A stretch of DNA of 64,000 nucleotides from CBDIHH01 sp965279095 (GTDB lineage Bacteria; Pseudomonadota; Alphaproteobacteria; Caulobacterales; Caulobacteraceae). Of this stretch, positions 54,782-63,457 are shown piece by piece. The translations under genes and the position numbers were made by a program. Each line of letters starts with the position of its first letter. Within the stretch, counting starts at the first letter, position 1. The stretch lies in NCBI GenBank assembly GCA_965279095.1, contig CBDIHH010000006.1, forward strand, positions 889,612 to 953,611. The letters run 5' to 3'. The notes below the pieces were generated by a model. It did not search any database and was not told the DNA's origin. It saw only the letters and a program-made list of their open reading frames with translations.

Positions 54782-55437
54782 GCGGCGGCGTCGGCCGCCG
54801 GCGGCGCCTTGCCCGCGCCGATGCGCGGCTCGGTCCCGGCCATCAGGCGGCGGATGTTCTGGTGGTGGCGCGCGAAGATCAGCACGCCCATGGCCACCGA
54901 CAGCACGATCACCGGGTAGCTGCGATCGGTGGCGAAGGCATACAGAGGCGCCAGGGCCGCGGCGGTGAGGGCCGCCAGGGACGAGATCTTCACCAGCTTG
55001 GCCATGGCCAGCCAGGTGGCCCCCGCCAGCAGGCCGACGGGCCAGGCGGCGGCGAGCAGCACGCCGAAGAACACCGCCACCCCCTTGCCGCCGTTGAACT
55101 TGAGCCAGACGGGGAAGAGGTGGCCCACGAAGGCCGCGCCCCCCGCCAGGGCGCCGGCCACGGCCACGGCGTCCGGTCCCGCGCGCCGCGCCAGCAAACA
55201 GGCCAGGCCCACCGCCACGGCGCCCTTGCCCATGTCGCCCAGCAGGGTGATGGCGGCGAGATCCTTGCGCCCGGTGCGCAGCACATTGGTCGCGCCGATG
55301 TTGCCAGAGCCGATGGCGCGGATGTCGCCGGCCCCGCCCAGGCGGGTGACGAACACGCCGAACGGGATCGAGCCCAGCAGGTAGCCGCCTAGGAGACAGG
55401 CGGCAGAGAGCCACAGCGGTAAATTGGACAATATCAA
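54778..55437 (-). CDS. plsY: Glycerol-3-phosphate acyltransferase PlsY
   Basis: 219 aa inner-membrane enzyme that transfers acyl groups from acyl-phosphate to glycerol 3-phosphate, the first step of phospholipid synthesis. The three family motifs are clear: SGNIGATNVLRTGRKD, GHLFPVWLKFNGGKGVA and RHHQNIRRL. Five hydrophobic segments. It sits between a dihydroorotase-like gene and dprA, overlapped by dprA. Confidence 0.96.
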   Translation of the reverse strand: MILSNLPLWLSAACLLGGYLLGSIPFGVFVTRLGGAGDIRAIGSGNIGATNVLRTGRKDLAAITLLGDMGKGAVAVGLACLLARRAGPDAVAVAGALAGGAAFVGHLFPVWLKFNGGKGVAVFFGVLLAAAWPVGLLAGATWLAMAKLVKISSLAALTAAALAPLYAFATDRSYPVIVLSVAMGVLIFARHHQNIRRLMAGTEPRIGAGKAPPAADAAA

Positions 55438-55445
55438 TCCCCCAC

Positions 55446-55541
55446 CCGGTCATCCCCGCGAAAGCGGGGACCCAGGTTTTTATCCTAGAGCGCACCGAAC
55501 ACAAAAAGAACCTGGGTCACCGCTTTCGCGGGGATGACCGG
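55446..55541. repeat. Long hairpin repeat between pyrC' and plsY
   Basis: A perfect 22-bp inverted repeat (55446-55467 with 55520-55541), its arms containing TCATCCCCGCGAAAGCGG, continues inward imperfectly as CCCAGG-TTTTT and AAAAAGAACCTGGG. The sequence is of the widespread GTCATCCCCGCGAAAGCGGGG intergenic type of alphaproteobacteria. It interrupts what would otherwise be a continuous pyrB-pyrC'-plsY-dprA run. Confidence 0.75.
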
Positions 55542-55564
55542 GGCCCCGGCGGACGACGCCGCTC

Positions 55565-56866
55565 TCAGACGTCCGCCGCCCCGAACACCAACCGCCCCGC
55601 GGCCATGGTCAGCCGCACCTGGCCCTGGAGGCGGCGGCCGTCGAAGGGGGTGTTCTTGGACTTGGACAGCAGCCGGTCGGCGTCCAGCAGCCAGGGCGCG
55701 CCGGGGTCGAACAGGATCAGGTCGGCGGGGGCGCCGGGGGCGATACGGCCGGTGTCCAGCCCCAGCAGCCGGGCGGGGACGACGGTGGCGGCGCGCAACA
55801 GGTCGATGAGGGGCGCGCCGGCGCTCAGGTGGAGCTGGATGAGGGCCGGCAGGAAGGTTTGCAGCCCCACCGCCCCCGGCGCCGCCTCGTCGAACGGCAG
55901 GCGCTTGTCCTCGGCCGGGGCGGGGGTGTGGGCCGAGGTGACGATCTCCACCAGCCCCGAGATCACCGCGTCCACCAGGGCCAGCCGGTCGGCCTCGGAC
56001 CGCAGGGGCGGGCTGACCTTGGCGAAAGTGCGGTAGTCGCCGATGTCCAGCTCGTTGAAGCACAGGTGGCTGATCGAGGCGGTGGCCGTCACCGGCAGGC
56101 CCTTGGCCTTGGCCCGGGCGAAGCTCTCCAGGCTGTCGGCGCAGGTCAGCTGGTCCACCAGCAGGGCGGCGCCGGTCAGCTCCACCAGGGCCAGGTCGCG
56201 CTCTAGCATGATCCGCTCGGCCACGGTGGGGACCGAGGGCAGGCCCAGCCGGGCGGCGAACTCGCCCTCGGTGGCGGCGGCGCCGGCGGACAGGTAGGGA
56301 TCGGCGGGGCGGTGGGCGACCAGGGCGCCGAACCCCTTGGCGTAGGTCAGCACCCGCCGCATGACCTTGCTGTCGACGATGGGCCGGTCGACGTCGGTGA
56401 TGTAGAGGGCGCCGGCCGCGTGCATCAGCCCGATCTCGGCCATGCGCTCGCCGCCGAGGCTGCGGGTGGCGGCGCCGGCGACATGCACGTGCACGAGGCC
56501 GATGTCGCGGGCGCGGCGGAGGATGAAGTCGACGGTGGCCGGATCGTCCACCGCCGGATCGGTGTCGGGCTGCACCACGATGGAGGTCACGCCGCCGGCC
56601 GCCGCCGCGAGGCAGGCGGACTTCAGGGTCTCCTTGGTCTCGGCGCCGGGCTCTCCGGTCTTGACGCGGATGTCGACCAGGCCGGGGGACAGGACCTGGC
56701 CGGCGCAGTCGATCACCGCGCAGCCGGCCGGGAGGTCGGCGAGGCCCGGCAGATGCGCCACCCTGGCGATGACCCCGTCGGCGACGACGACGCAGCCGGG
56801 GCCGTCGTAGCCGCTGTCCGGGTCGATCAGCCGGGCGTTGACGAAGGCGGTGGGGGCGCCGGTCAT
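55565..56866 (-). CDS. pyrC': Dihydroorotase-like protein without metal ligands (PyrC'/PyrX)
   Basis: 433 aa amidohydrolase fold. The normal DxHxHxREPG metal motif is replaced by D65-I-R67-V-K69-T-G-EPG, and later His/Asp ligands are also lost (HRPADPYLS, TASISHL and TSAHTP in place of HxxD, PHH and DHAP). It therefore cannot be an active zinc dihydroorotase. In Pseudomonas and others such a protein forms the aspartate transcarbamoylase complex with PyrB. It overlaps pyrB by 4 nt. A catalytic PyrC is expected elsewhere in the genome. Confidence 0.9.
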   Translation of the reverse strand: MTGAPTAFVNARLIDPDSGYDGPGCVVVADGVIARVAHLPGLADLPAGCAVIDCAGQVLSPGLVDIRVKTGEPGAETKETLKSACLAAAAGGVTSIVVQPDTDPAVDDPATVDFILRRARDIGLVHVHVAGAATRSLGGERMAEIGLMHAAGALYITDVDRPIVDSKVMRRVLTYAKGFGALVAHRPADPYLSAGAAATEGEFAARLGLPSVPTVAERIMLERDLALVELTGAALLVDQLTCADSLESFARAKAKGLPVTATASISHLCFNELDIGDYRTFAKVSPPLRSEADRLALVDAVISGLVEIVTSAHTPAPAEDKRLPFDEAAPGAVGLQTFLPALIQLHLSAGAPLIDLLRAATVVPARLLGLDTGRIAPGAPADLILFDPGAPWLLDADRLLSKSKNTPFDGRRLQGQVRLTMAAGRLVFGAADV

Positions 56867-57843
56867 TGGTCGTTGTCCAGCCGGGCCGCCAGGCAGGCCA
56901 GCACCGCCATGCGCACCGCCACTCCCATCTCCACCTGATTCTGGATCAGGCTGATCTCGGGGTCGTCGGCGACGTCCGAATCGATTTCCACCCCGCGGTT
57001 CATCGGCCCGGGGTGCATGACCCGCGCGCCGGGGGAGGCGGCGGCCAGCTTCTCGCGGTCCAGGCCGAAGAAGCGGAAATATTCGCGGGTGGAGGGCACC
57101 AGCGCCCCCTGCATCCGCTCCAGCTGCAGGCGCAGCATCATCACCACATCGGCGCCAGCCAGGCCGCGCTTCATGTCGTGGAACACCTCCACGCCCCAGC
57201 GCTCGGCGGCGGCGGGAATCAGCGTCGGCGGCCCCACCAGGCGCACGTGGGCGCCCAGGCCGGTCAGCAGCAGGATGTTGGAGCGGGCCACGCGGCTGTG
57301 CAGGACGTCGCCGCAGATCGCCACCACCAGCCCTTCGACCCGCCCGAAGGCGCCGCGGATCGACAGGGCGTCGAGCAGGGCCTGGGTGGGGTGCTCGTGC
57401 TGGCCGTCGCCGGCGTTGATGACGCTGCAGCCGACCTTCTGGGCCAGCAGCGAGGCGGCCCCTGACGAGGCGTGGCGCACGACCAGCAGGTCCGGCCGCA
57501 TGGCGTTCAGGGTGACCGCCGTATCGATCAGGGTCTCGCCCTTGGAGATCGAGGAGGACCGCGGGCTCATATTGACCACATCGGCGCCGAGCCGCTTGCC
57601 GGCCAGCTCGAACGAGCTCTGCGTTCGCGTGGACGCCTCGAAGAACAGGTTCATCAAGGTGCGGCCCTTGAGCAGGTCCAGCTTCTTGCTGGCCTGCCGG
57701 TTCACCGCCACGAAGGCGTCCGCCAGGGCCAGCAGCCGGTGAACGTCGGGGATGGTCAGGTCTGTGACGGAAATGAAATGGCGGGCGGGGAAGGGAAAGG
57801 TCCGCGCGCGGACATCATCGGGGCCGAGGCCGACGCTGCTCAT
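56863..57843 (-). CDS. pyrB: Aspartate carbamoyltransferase catalytic subunit
   Basis: 326 aa. First committed step of pyrimidine synthesis. Carbamoyl phosphate loop EASTRTQSSFELAGKRL, the HPTQALLDALSI motif, and the distal active-site loop MHPGPMNRGVEI are visible. The gene precedes and overlaps the inactive dihydroorotase-like gene (ATGA), so the two products are probably made in equal amounts for one complex. No pyrI regulatory subunit. Confidence 0.97.
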   Translation of the reverse strand: MSSVGLGPDDVRARTFPFPARHFISVTDLTIPDVHRLLALADAFVAVNRQASKKLDLLKGRTLMNLFFEASTRTQSSFELAGKRLGADVVNMSPRSSSISKGETLIDTAVTLNAMRPDLLVVRHASSGAASLLAQKVGCSVINAGDGQHEHPTQALLDALSIRGAFGRVEGLVVAICGDVLHSRVARSNILLLTGLGAHVRLVGPPTLIPAAAERWGVEVFHDMKRGLAGADVVMMLRLQLERMQGALVPSTREYFRFFGLDREKLAAASPGARVMHPGPMNRGVEIDSDVADDPEISLIQNQVEMGVAVRMAVLACLAARLDNDQ

Positions 57844-57893
57844 GGGGCCCAGGTTCTAAGGGGGAATCCCCGCGGGGGGAAGGGGGCGGGCGG

Positions 57894-59048
57894 CTAAGCC
57901 CCCCAGCGCCGCCAGCGGGTGAAGTCGCCGCCCTCGGCCACGGCCAGGCCGATCTGGTGCACCGTGGCCATCTCGGTGGCCGCAGGGCCGCTGGAGGGGT
58001 TGGTGTTGCCCACATGGTAGAGGCGGTGGCCGCCGTCCGGCATCGCCACCACCCAGGGGGTGCCCACGGCGCGGCCGTCCCAGCTGCCGGGGCCGAGGGC
58101 GCCGGGCTCGAACACCGCGCCCCCCTTCAGGGGACCGCGCACCTTGGTCCAGTGCTCGCCGTCGTCCGACAGGGCCAGGCCGATGGCCACCCGTCCCTTC
58201 AGGTCGAAGCCCTCGTAGAGCATCACATAGCGGCCGCCCGAGAGGAACACGTGCCGGGTGCCGGGGCCTCGGCCGTCGAAATCGTCCTCAGCCCCGCGGG
58301 TCAGCACCGGCCCGACCTTGTCCCAGGTCTTGCCGTCGGCGGAGGTCGCCAGGCCCACGGCGAAGCCCATCTGCGCGTCGACCGTATGGTAGTAGAGCCG
58401 CCGGCCGCCGTCCTTGCCCCGCATCACCTGGGGCCAGCCGACCATCTGGTGATCGAAGGCGCCGGGCGGGCCGACGTCGAGGATGGCGCCGTCATAGGGC
58501 CCGTCGTGCCGCGTCCAGCGCAGGCCGTCCGGCGAGGTGGCGCGGCCGGGGCGGGCGGGGAAGCCCCGGGTGACATGGCCGCGCAGGGTGGTGGTCGCCG
58601 CGCTGCCGCCGAAATAGTACATCTCGTAGCCGTCGGCGGTGCGATGAACATCGCTGCTGCCCACGAAGGCCGCGTCGAAGCGGCCCTGGTCCGGGCTGGG
58701 ATCCAGCACCGAGCCCATCACGCCGGCGCCGCGCACCCGCGTCCAATGCACCCCGTCCGGAGAGGTCGCCAGGCCGACGCGTCCGGTGGGCAGGGCGACG
58801 GAGCGGTCGAAGGTCGGATCGCGGCCGTAGTACCACATCTTCCAGCGGCCATCGGCTTCGCGCAGCACCCGGGGGCAGGACACCCGCTCGCTGTCCCACC
58901 AGCCGGGGCCGCTGGGGGTGAGGATCAGGCCCGGCTGACCGGGCACGACGGGGACCTCGGAGGCCGTGGCCGCCCGGGCGGCGCCGCCGGCCAAACTCAG
59001 GGCCGCCGCGCCCTGCAGCATCCGGCGACGTCCGATCGGTTCAACCAT
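57894..59048 (-). CDS. Tat-exported five-bladed beta-propeller (GH43-like)
   Basis: 384 aa. The N-terminus GRRRMLQGAAALSLAGGAARA is a twin-arginine signal (R7-R8). The mature protein repeats ATSPDG-x-W and SADG-x-W motifs (LATSPDGVHW, ATSPDGLRW, LATSADGKTW, ALSDDGEHW), the sign of a five-bladed propeller as in GH43/GH130-type glycosidases. Catalytic carboxylates cannot be assigned with confidence, so the activity is uncertain. It is a single gene between pyrB and ruvX. Confidence 0.75.
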   Translation of the reverse strand: MVEPIGRRRMLQGAAALSLAGGAARAATASEVPVVPGQPGLILTPSGPGWWDSERVSCPRVLREADGRWKMWYYGRDPTFDRSVALPTGRVGLATSPDGVHWTRVRGAGVMGSVLDPSPDQGRFDAAFVGSSDVHRTADGYEMYYFGGSAATTTLRGHVTRGFPARPGRATSPDGLRWTRHDGPYDGAILDVGPPGAFDHQMVGWPQVMRGKDGGRRLYYHTVDAQMGFAVGLATSADGKTWDKVGPVLTRGAEDDFDGRGPGTRHVFLSGGRYVMLYEGFDLKGRVAIGLALSDDGEHWTKVRGPLKGGAVFEPGALGPGSWDGRAVGTPWVVAMPDGGHRLYHVGNTNPSSGPAATEMATVHQIGLAVAEGGDFTRWRRWGA

Positions 59049-59073
59049 GATGACAGGCCCCTGCGACAGGGGA

Positions 59074-59550
59074 CTAGAACCCGGCGGACCGCAGCCTGTC
59101 CAGGGCGCCCTGCAGGATGTAGGCGGCGGCGGTCTTGTCGACCAGCTCGGCCCGGCGGGCGCGGGTGATGTCGCCCTCAGACGTCATCATCCTCTGCACG
59201 GCGGCGGTGGACAGACGCTCGTCCCAGAAGGCGATGGGCAGGGTCTCGTCCAGCCGCAGCAGATTTCGCGCGAAGGCCCGCACCGACTGGCAGCGCGCCC
59301 CCTCGGTGCCATCCATGTTCAGGGGCAGGCCGATAACGATGCCCCGCGCCCCCCGGCCGCCCATCAGCCGCATCAGGGTGGCGGCCTCCTCGGTGAACTT
59401 GGTCTTGCGGATGAGCTCCAGCGGGCTGGCGATGGATCGGTTGAGGTCGGAGACCGCCACGCCGATGGTCTTCTCGCCCAGGTCGAGGCCGATGACGGGC
59501 GCATAGGGGGGGACCGCGGCGGGCAGGTCCAGAATATCGACAACGGGCAT
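59074..59550 (-). CDS. ruvX: RuvX (YqgF) RNase H-fold nuclease
   Basis: 158 aa. YqgF/RuvX family, a putative Holliday junction resolvase that also acts in 16S rRNA maturation. The first catalytic Asp is in PVIGLDLGEKTIGVAVSD and the second carboxylate region in IAFWDERLSTAAVQRMM, with VDKTAAAYILQGALD near the end. Usually called Holliday junction resolvase RuvX, length normal. Confidence 0.93.
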   Translation of the reverse strand: MPVVDILDLPAAVPPYAPVIGLDLGEKTIGVAVSDLNRSIASPLELIRKTKFTEEAATLMRLMGGRGARGIVIGLPLNMDGTEGARCQSVRAFARNLLRLDETLPIAFWDERLSTAAVQRMMTSEGDITRARRAELVDKTAAAYILQGALDRLRSAGF

Positions 59551-59584
59551 GGGGCTGCTTTAGCCCGGATGTGGCCGCGTGTCG

Positions 59585-60403
59585 CTAGCCTCGGGTCGAG
59601 GGCGGGAGGGGCGGGTCCGGGTCCGCGGCGGGGGGACCCTCGTCGTCCGGCGTGGGCTCATACTGGATGGCCAGGAAGCGGGCGGCGGTGCGCGGGGGCG
59701 CGTCCTGGAGCGCGGCGCCGAAGGCCAGCCAGGCCTTGCACTGCTGGTCGATCGACAGGGCCTTGATGTCGTTCTGGACCATGGCGTCCCACTGCTCGGT
59801 CGTCCCGCCATGCCGGGCGAAGGCCATGGCCACCGGTCCGACATCGACCTTGTCGAGAGGCGCATAGGTCGTCGGCGCGTCCATGGCCGCGCGGATGGCC
59901 GACAGGCTGGCGGCGACGGTCAGGGCGTAGCGTTCGCTGACGGGACGGGTCCAGTCCTTCGCCGGCATGTCGCCTTCCCTGGCATAATCGGCGCAGCTCC
60001 TGGCGCTCTGGCCGCGCAGGGCGTCCAGCAAGGCGTATTCGGCCTGGGCCAGGCGCACCAGCGCCTCGGGGGGCGCCAGCCGGATGAGGGCGAACCGCCG
60101 ATCGATGACCTCGCCCAGGAATTCCTCGCCGTAGGCCTCGACGGGCTCTGACTGAGAGACCCGTCTCAGCGCCTCGGCGGAGAAGCTGGCCCATTCCTCG
60201 GGGAAGCTGTCGCGCAGAACCAGATAGGGCCGTCCGGCCGGACCGGCCTGCTCGAGGGCCTTGACCAGATCCGCCGCGTCGCGCGGTCGGCCGCGGAGGA
60301 TCTGGGCTGTCGCCGGCGGCGCCGCCGTCAGGACGAGGCCTACGACCATGAGGGCCACCGCCCCCAGGCGAACTAGACGACCGCAAGCAAACTCGAACGC
60401 CAT
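59585..60403 (-). CDS. Secreted protein of unknown function
   Basis: 272 aa, unrecognised. A long N-region and hydrophobic core (about 12-30) end at a probable signal cleavage after TATAQ. The mature protein is mostly helical, with four aromatic- and Cys-containing stretches (RSCADYA, DQQCKAWLAFG) and an acidic Pro-rich tail. No catalytic motif. The 50-nt gap to ruvX shows no terminator. Confidence 0.75.
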   Translation of the reverse strand: MAFEFACGRLVRLGAVALMVVGLVLTAAPPATAQILRGRPRDAADLVKALEQAGPAGRPYLVLRDSFPEEWASFSAEALRRVSQSEPVEAYGEEFLGEVIDRRFALIRLAPPEALVRLAQAEYALLDALRGQSARSCADYAREGDMPAKDWTRPVSERYALTVAASLSAIRAAMDAPTTYAPLDKVDVGPVAMAFARHGGTTEQWDAMVQNDIKALSIDQQCKAWLAFGAALQDAPPRTAARFLAIQYEPTPDDEGPPAADPDPPLPPSTRG

Positions 60404-60538
60404 GCGACACCCTCCTCTTGCACGCGTTCCTTATTTGTTCCGCAAGCTTGGCCGTTGTCAAGCCAGCATCGGTCTTGCCAACCCCGCCATGGGCCGTCTA
60501 ACCCCTGCGCCCTGGACTCCAACAGAGGTGAGGGCCCC

Positions 60539-60826
60539 ATGGCCATCGACGCGGCGACCGTACGCAAGGTGGCCCAGCTGTCCCGCATCCGCGAGGACGA
60601 GGCCCGGCTGGAGCCGCTGGCCCGCGAGCTGTCGGCGATCATCGCCTGGATCGAGCAGCTCGACGAGGTCGATGTGGAGGGGGTCGAGCCCATGGCCTCG
60701 GCCGTCGCCGCGACCCTGCCCCTGCGCCAGGACGTGGTCAGCGACGGCGGCGACGCCGCGCGCATCCTGGCCAACGCCCCCAAGGCTGTCGGTGGCTTCT
60801 TCGTCGTACCCAAGGTGGTGGACTAG
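60539..60826 (+). CDS. gatC: Asp-tRNA(Asn)/Glu-tRNA(Gln) amidotransferase subunit C
   Basis: 95 aa, the small subunit that holds GatA and GatB together in the indirect tRNA amidation pathway. Typical features: AATVRKVAQLSRIREDE at the N-terminus, a middle helix with WIEQLDEVDVEGVEPM, and the C-terminal FFVVPKVVD. A GAGGTGAGG purine tract precedes the ATG. gatA starts 2 nt later. Confidence 0.96.
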   Translation: MAIDAATVRKVAQLSRIREDEARLEPLARELSAIIAWIEQLDEVDVEGVEPMASAVAATLPLRQDVVSDGGDAARILANAPKAVGGFFVVPKVVD

Positions 60827-60828
60827 TC

Positions 60829-62307
60829 ATGTCTGAACTCACCGCCCTTACCCTCAAAGCCGCCGTCGATGGGCTGGCCCGTGGCGACTTCACCTCCGCC
60901 GAGATCACCCAGGCGCATGTGGAGGCCGTCGAGGCCGCCCGGGCGCTGAACGCCTATGTGCTGGAGACCCCGGACAAGGCCCTCGACATGGCCCGGGCGT
61001 CAGACGCGCGCCGCCGCTCCGGCGCGGCGGGCCCCCTCGAGGGCATCCCCCTGGGAATCAAGGACCTGTTCTGCACCGAGGGGGTGCGCACCACCGCCTG
61101 CTCCAACATCCTCGGCGAGTTCAAGCCTACCTACGAATCCACCGTCACCGCCAACCTGTGGCGCGACGGGGCGGTGATGCTGGGCAAGCTGAACATGGAC
61201 GAGTTCGCCATGGGCTCGTCCAACGAGACCTCGCGGTTCGGCCCGGTGACCAACCCCTGGCGGGTGGAGGGGTCGAACAAGCCCTTCACCCCCGGCGGCT
61301 CGTCGGGGGGCTCGGCGACCGCCGTGGCCGCCGATCTTTGCCTGGGCGCCACCGCCACCGACACCGGCGGCTCGATCCGCCAGCCGGCGGCCTTCACCGG
61401 CACCGTCGGCATCAAGCCCACCTACGGCCGCTGCTCGCGCTGGGGCGTGGTCGCCTTCGCCTCGTCGCTGGACCAGGCCGGGCCGATCGCCAAGACGGTG
61501 GAGGACGCCGCCATCCTGCTGCGCTCCATGGCCGGCCACGACCCCAAGGATTCCACCAGCCTGCCCGTGGCCGTGCCCGACTTCGCCAGCTTCGTCGGCC
61601 AGAGCGTGCGCGGTCTGCGGATCGGCGTGCCCAAGGAATACCGCGTCGACGGCATGCCGTCGGAGGTCGAGGACTTGTGGACCCAGGGGATCGCCTGGCT
61701 CCGGGAGGCCGGCTGCGAGATCGTCGAGGTCTCGCTGCCCCACACCAAATACGCCCTGCCGGCCTACTATATCGTCGCCCCGGCGGAGGCCTCCTCCAAC
61801 CTCGCCCGCTATGATGGCATGCGCTACGGCCTGCGGGTCGATGGCAAGACCCTGACCGACGTCTATGAGGGCACCCGCGCCCAGGGCTTCGGCGAGGAGG
61901 TCAAGCGCCGCATCCTGATGGGCACCTATGTGCTGTCGGCCGGCTACTACGACGCCTATTACCTGAAGGCCCAGAAGGTCCGCCGGCGCATCGCCGACGA
62001 CTTCACCCAGGTGTTCGAGCGGGTGGACGCCCTGCTGACCCCCACGGCCCCTTCGGCCGCCTTCGGCCTGGGCGAGCGGCACGACGATCCCGTCACCATG
62101 TATCTGAACGACGTCTTCACGGTGACGGCCAACCTGGCCGGCCTGCCGGCCCTGTCCCTGCCCGCGGGCCTCGACGCCCAGGGCCTGCCGCTGGGTCTGC
62201 AGCTGATCGGCAAGCCGCTGGACGAGGGGACGCTGTTCTCCCTGGCCGGGGCCATGGAGCAGGCGGCGGACTTCAAGGCCAGGCCTAAGGCCTGGTGGCG
62301 GGAGTAG
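60829..62307 (+). CDS. gatA: Asp-tRNA(Asn)/Glu-tRNA(Gln) amidotransferase subunit A
   Basis: 492 aa amidase-signature enzyme that releases ammonia from glutamine. The Ser-cisSer-Lys triad region is visible as GIPLGIKDLFC, TPGGSSGGSATAVAADLC and TDTGGSIRQPAAF, followed by GIKPTYGRCSRWGVVAFASSL. Co-translated with gatC; gatB follows but is separated by an opposite-strand gene whose 3' end overlaps gatA by 23 nt. Confidence 0.97.
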   Translation: MSELTALTLKAAVDGLARGDFTSAEITQAHVEAVEAARALNAYVLETPDKALDMARASDARRRSGAAGPLEGIPLGIKDLFCTEGVRTTACSNILGEFKPTYESTVTANLWRDGAVMLGKLNMDEFAMGSSNETSRFGPVTNPWRVEGSNKPFTPGGSSGGSATAVAADLCLGATATDTGGSIRQPAAFTGTVGIKPTYGRCSRWGVVAFASSLDQAGPIAKTVEDAAILLRSMAGHDPKDSTSLPVAVPDFASFVGQSVRGLRIGVPKEYRVDGMPSEVEDLWTQGIAWLREAGCEIVEVSLPHTKYALPAYYIVAPAEASSNLARYDGMRYGLRVDGKTLTDVYEGTRAQGFGEEVKRRILMGTYVLSAGYYDAYYLKAQKVRRRIADDFTQVFERVDALLTPTAPSAAFGLGERHDDPVTMYLNDVFTVTANLAGLPALSLPAGLDAQGLPLGLQLIGKPLDEGTLFSLAGAMEQAADFKARPKAWWRE

Positions 62308-63337
62308 GGGCGGCCGCGGCCCTGGCCGGCGGCGCTTCGAGCCGGATAGGCATGAAAATCTTGCGGCCGTCGACCGGAAGACCGTCTGCGGTCCAGGGGT
62401 TGATCACGAATAGCGAGGCGACTTTGGCGGCAGCGTCGCCAAAGCCGAGGGCGGCCGGTTCCTCGCTGAACGCATGACAGTTGGTCAGCGCTCCGCCGAC
62501 GGCCACGTCGCACTCCGCCACGCCGCGTCCGAAGGCGACGCCCTTCGCGGTCGCCGCCGCCGGATAGAACAGTTCCACGGCGTCGAGGTTGGCGGTCTTC
62601 AGCCATGTCGGCTTGACGATCTTGCGATCGCGCCACTGAGCGCCGGCGGGGTCCATGAAGAAGAACGGCAGGTCGATCATGACCTTTGAGGGCGGGACCG
62701 AGTCCGCAGCAAACACGTTCGCTTGAAACCTGGGCGTCAAGGCGCGAGCGGCTTCGGCGTACCCTTGGTGCTGTGGAAACTCGGAGACCGCACCGCAGCC
62801 TTTGAGGCGGTAGTCATCGGCGATGTGACAGCGCAGGACGACAAGGCCTGAACCGGACTTGCCTTTCGCCTTGGCCGGAAAGGCCTTGGCGATTTCATCG
62901 GAGGTTGGGGCCGAGGCCCAGGGCAGGGATGTCACAGCCCGGTAACTCGGACCCTGAGGTTCGGATGGATCCGCTTGTGGGGCGTTTTCGAACCTTATCG
63001 GCACCGTGACTCTGGAGGTGACCGGAAGGCCGCCGAGGGTCGCAGGCTTGAAAAGGAACGTCGGCGCCAAGAGCTTGGCGGCCTCGCCGAACCCAAGGCG
63101 GGCCGGGTCTTCCTTGACCACGTTGCAGTCGGTCGCTCGTCCCTCCAAGGTCACCAGACAGTCGATGACCACGCGCCCCTGCAGGCCAAGTCGAGCGGCC
63201 TCAGACGGCATCATGGCGATGATGTCTTCGGTACGGGGTTTCCTCAACCACTGCGCATTGGTGGCCTGAGCGGCCGCTTGCCCATAGGCCAGGACGCTCA
63301 GCGCCAGCCCCCCGAGCGTGCACCACAACTTGCCCAT
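62285..63337 (-). CDS. Secreted protein with three TonB-C-like domains
   Basis: 350 aa. Start at 63337 is supported by GGAGGG 5 nt upstream (a GTG at 63340 is adjacent). After a signal peptide (about 1-24) come three repeats of one TonB-C-like unit (about 30-115, 135-225, 250-340). Each has a Cys pair (IDCLVTLEGRATDC, LRCHIADDYRLKGC, AECDVAVGGALTNC), probably a disulfide, and an FxAP or LFVI-type core. No TonB membrane anchor is present. It lies between gatA and gatB on the opposite strand, probably a later insertion in that operon. Confidence 0.78.
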   Translation of the reverse strand: MGKLWCTLGGLALSVLAYGQAAAQATNAQWLRKPRTEDIIAMMPSEAARLGLQGRVVIDCLVTLEGRATDCNVVKEDPARLGFGEAAKLLAPTFLFKPATLGGLPVTSRVTVPIRFENAPQADPSEPQGPSYRAVTSLPWASAPTSDEIAKAFPAKAKGKSGSGLVVLRCHIADDYRLKGCGAVSEFPQHQGYAEAARALTPRFQANVFAADSVPPSKVMIDLPFFFMDPAGAQWRDRKIVKPTWLKTANLDAVELFYPAAATAKGVAFGRGVAECDVAVGGALTNCHAFSEEPAALGFGDAAAKVASLFVINPWTADGLPVDGRKIFMPIRLEAPPARAAAAPTPATRP

Positions 63338-63457
63338 CACAGCCCTCCATCCCCGGAGGCGACCCTGACACGCGCGCGAACCCCGTCAAGCGCGCTACGG
63401 CTTGACACTGCGCGGCGCCGGGGCGACCTGTCCGGCTCAACCGTCCGCGAGACCGCC

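Noticed and set aside
54782..55504. Upstream extension of the dprA frame
   Set aside because: Reads through plsY out of frame; the DprA homology begins at the GTG overlapping the plsY stop.
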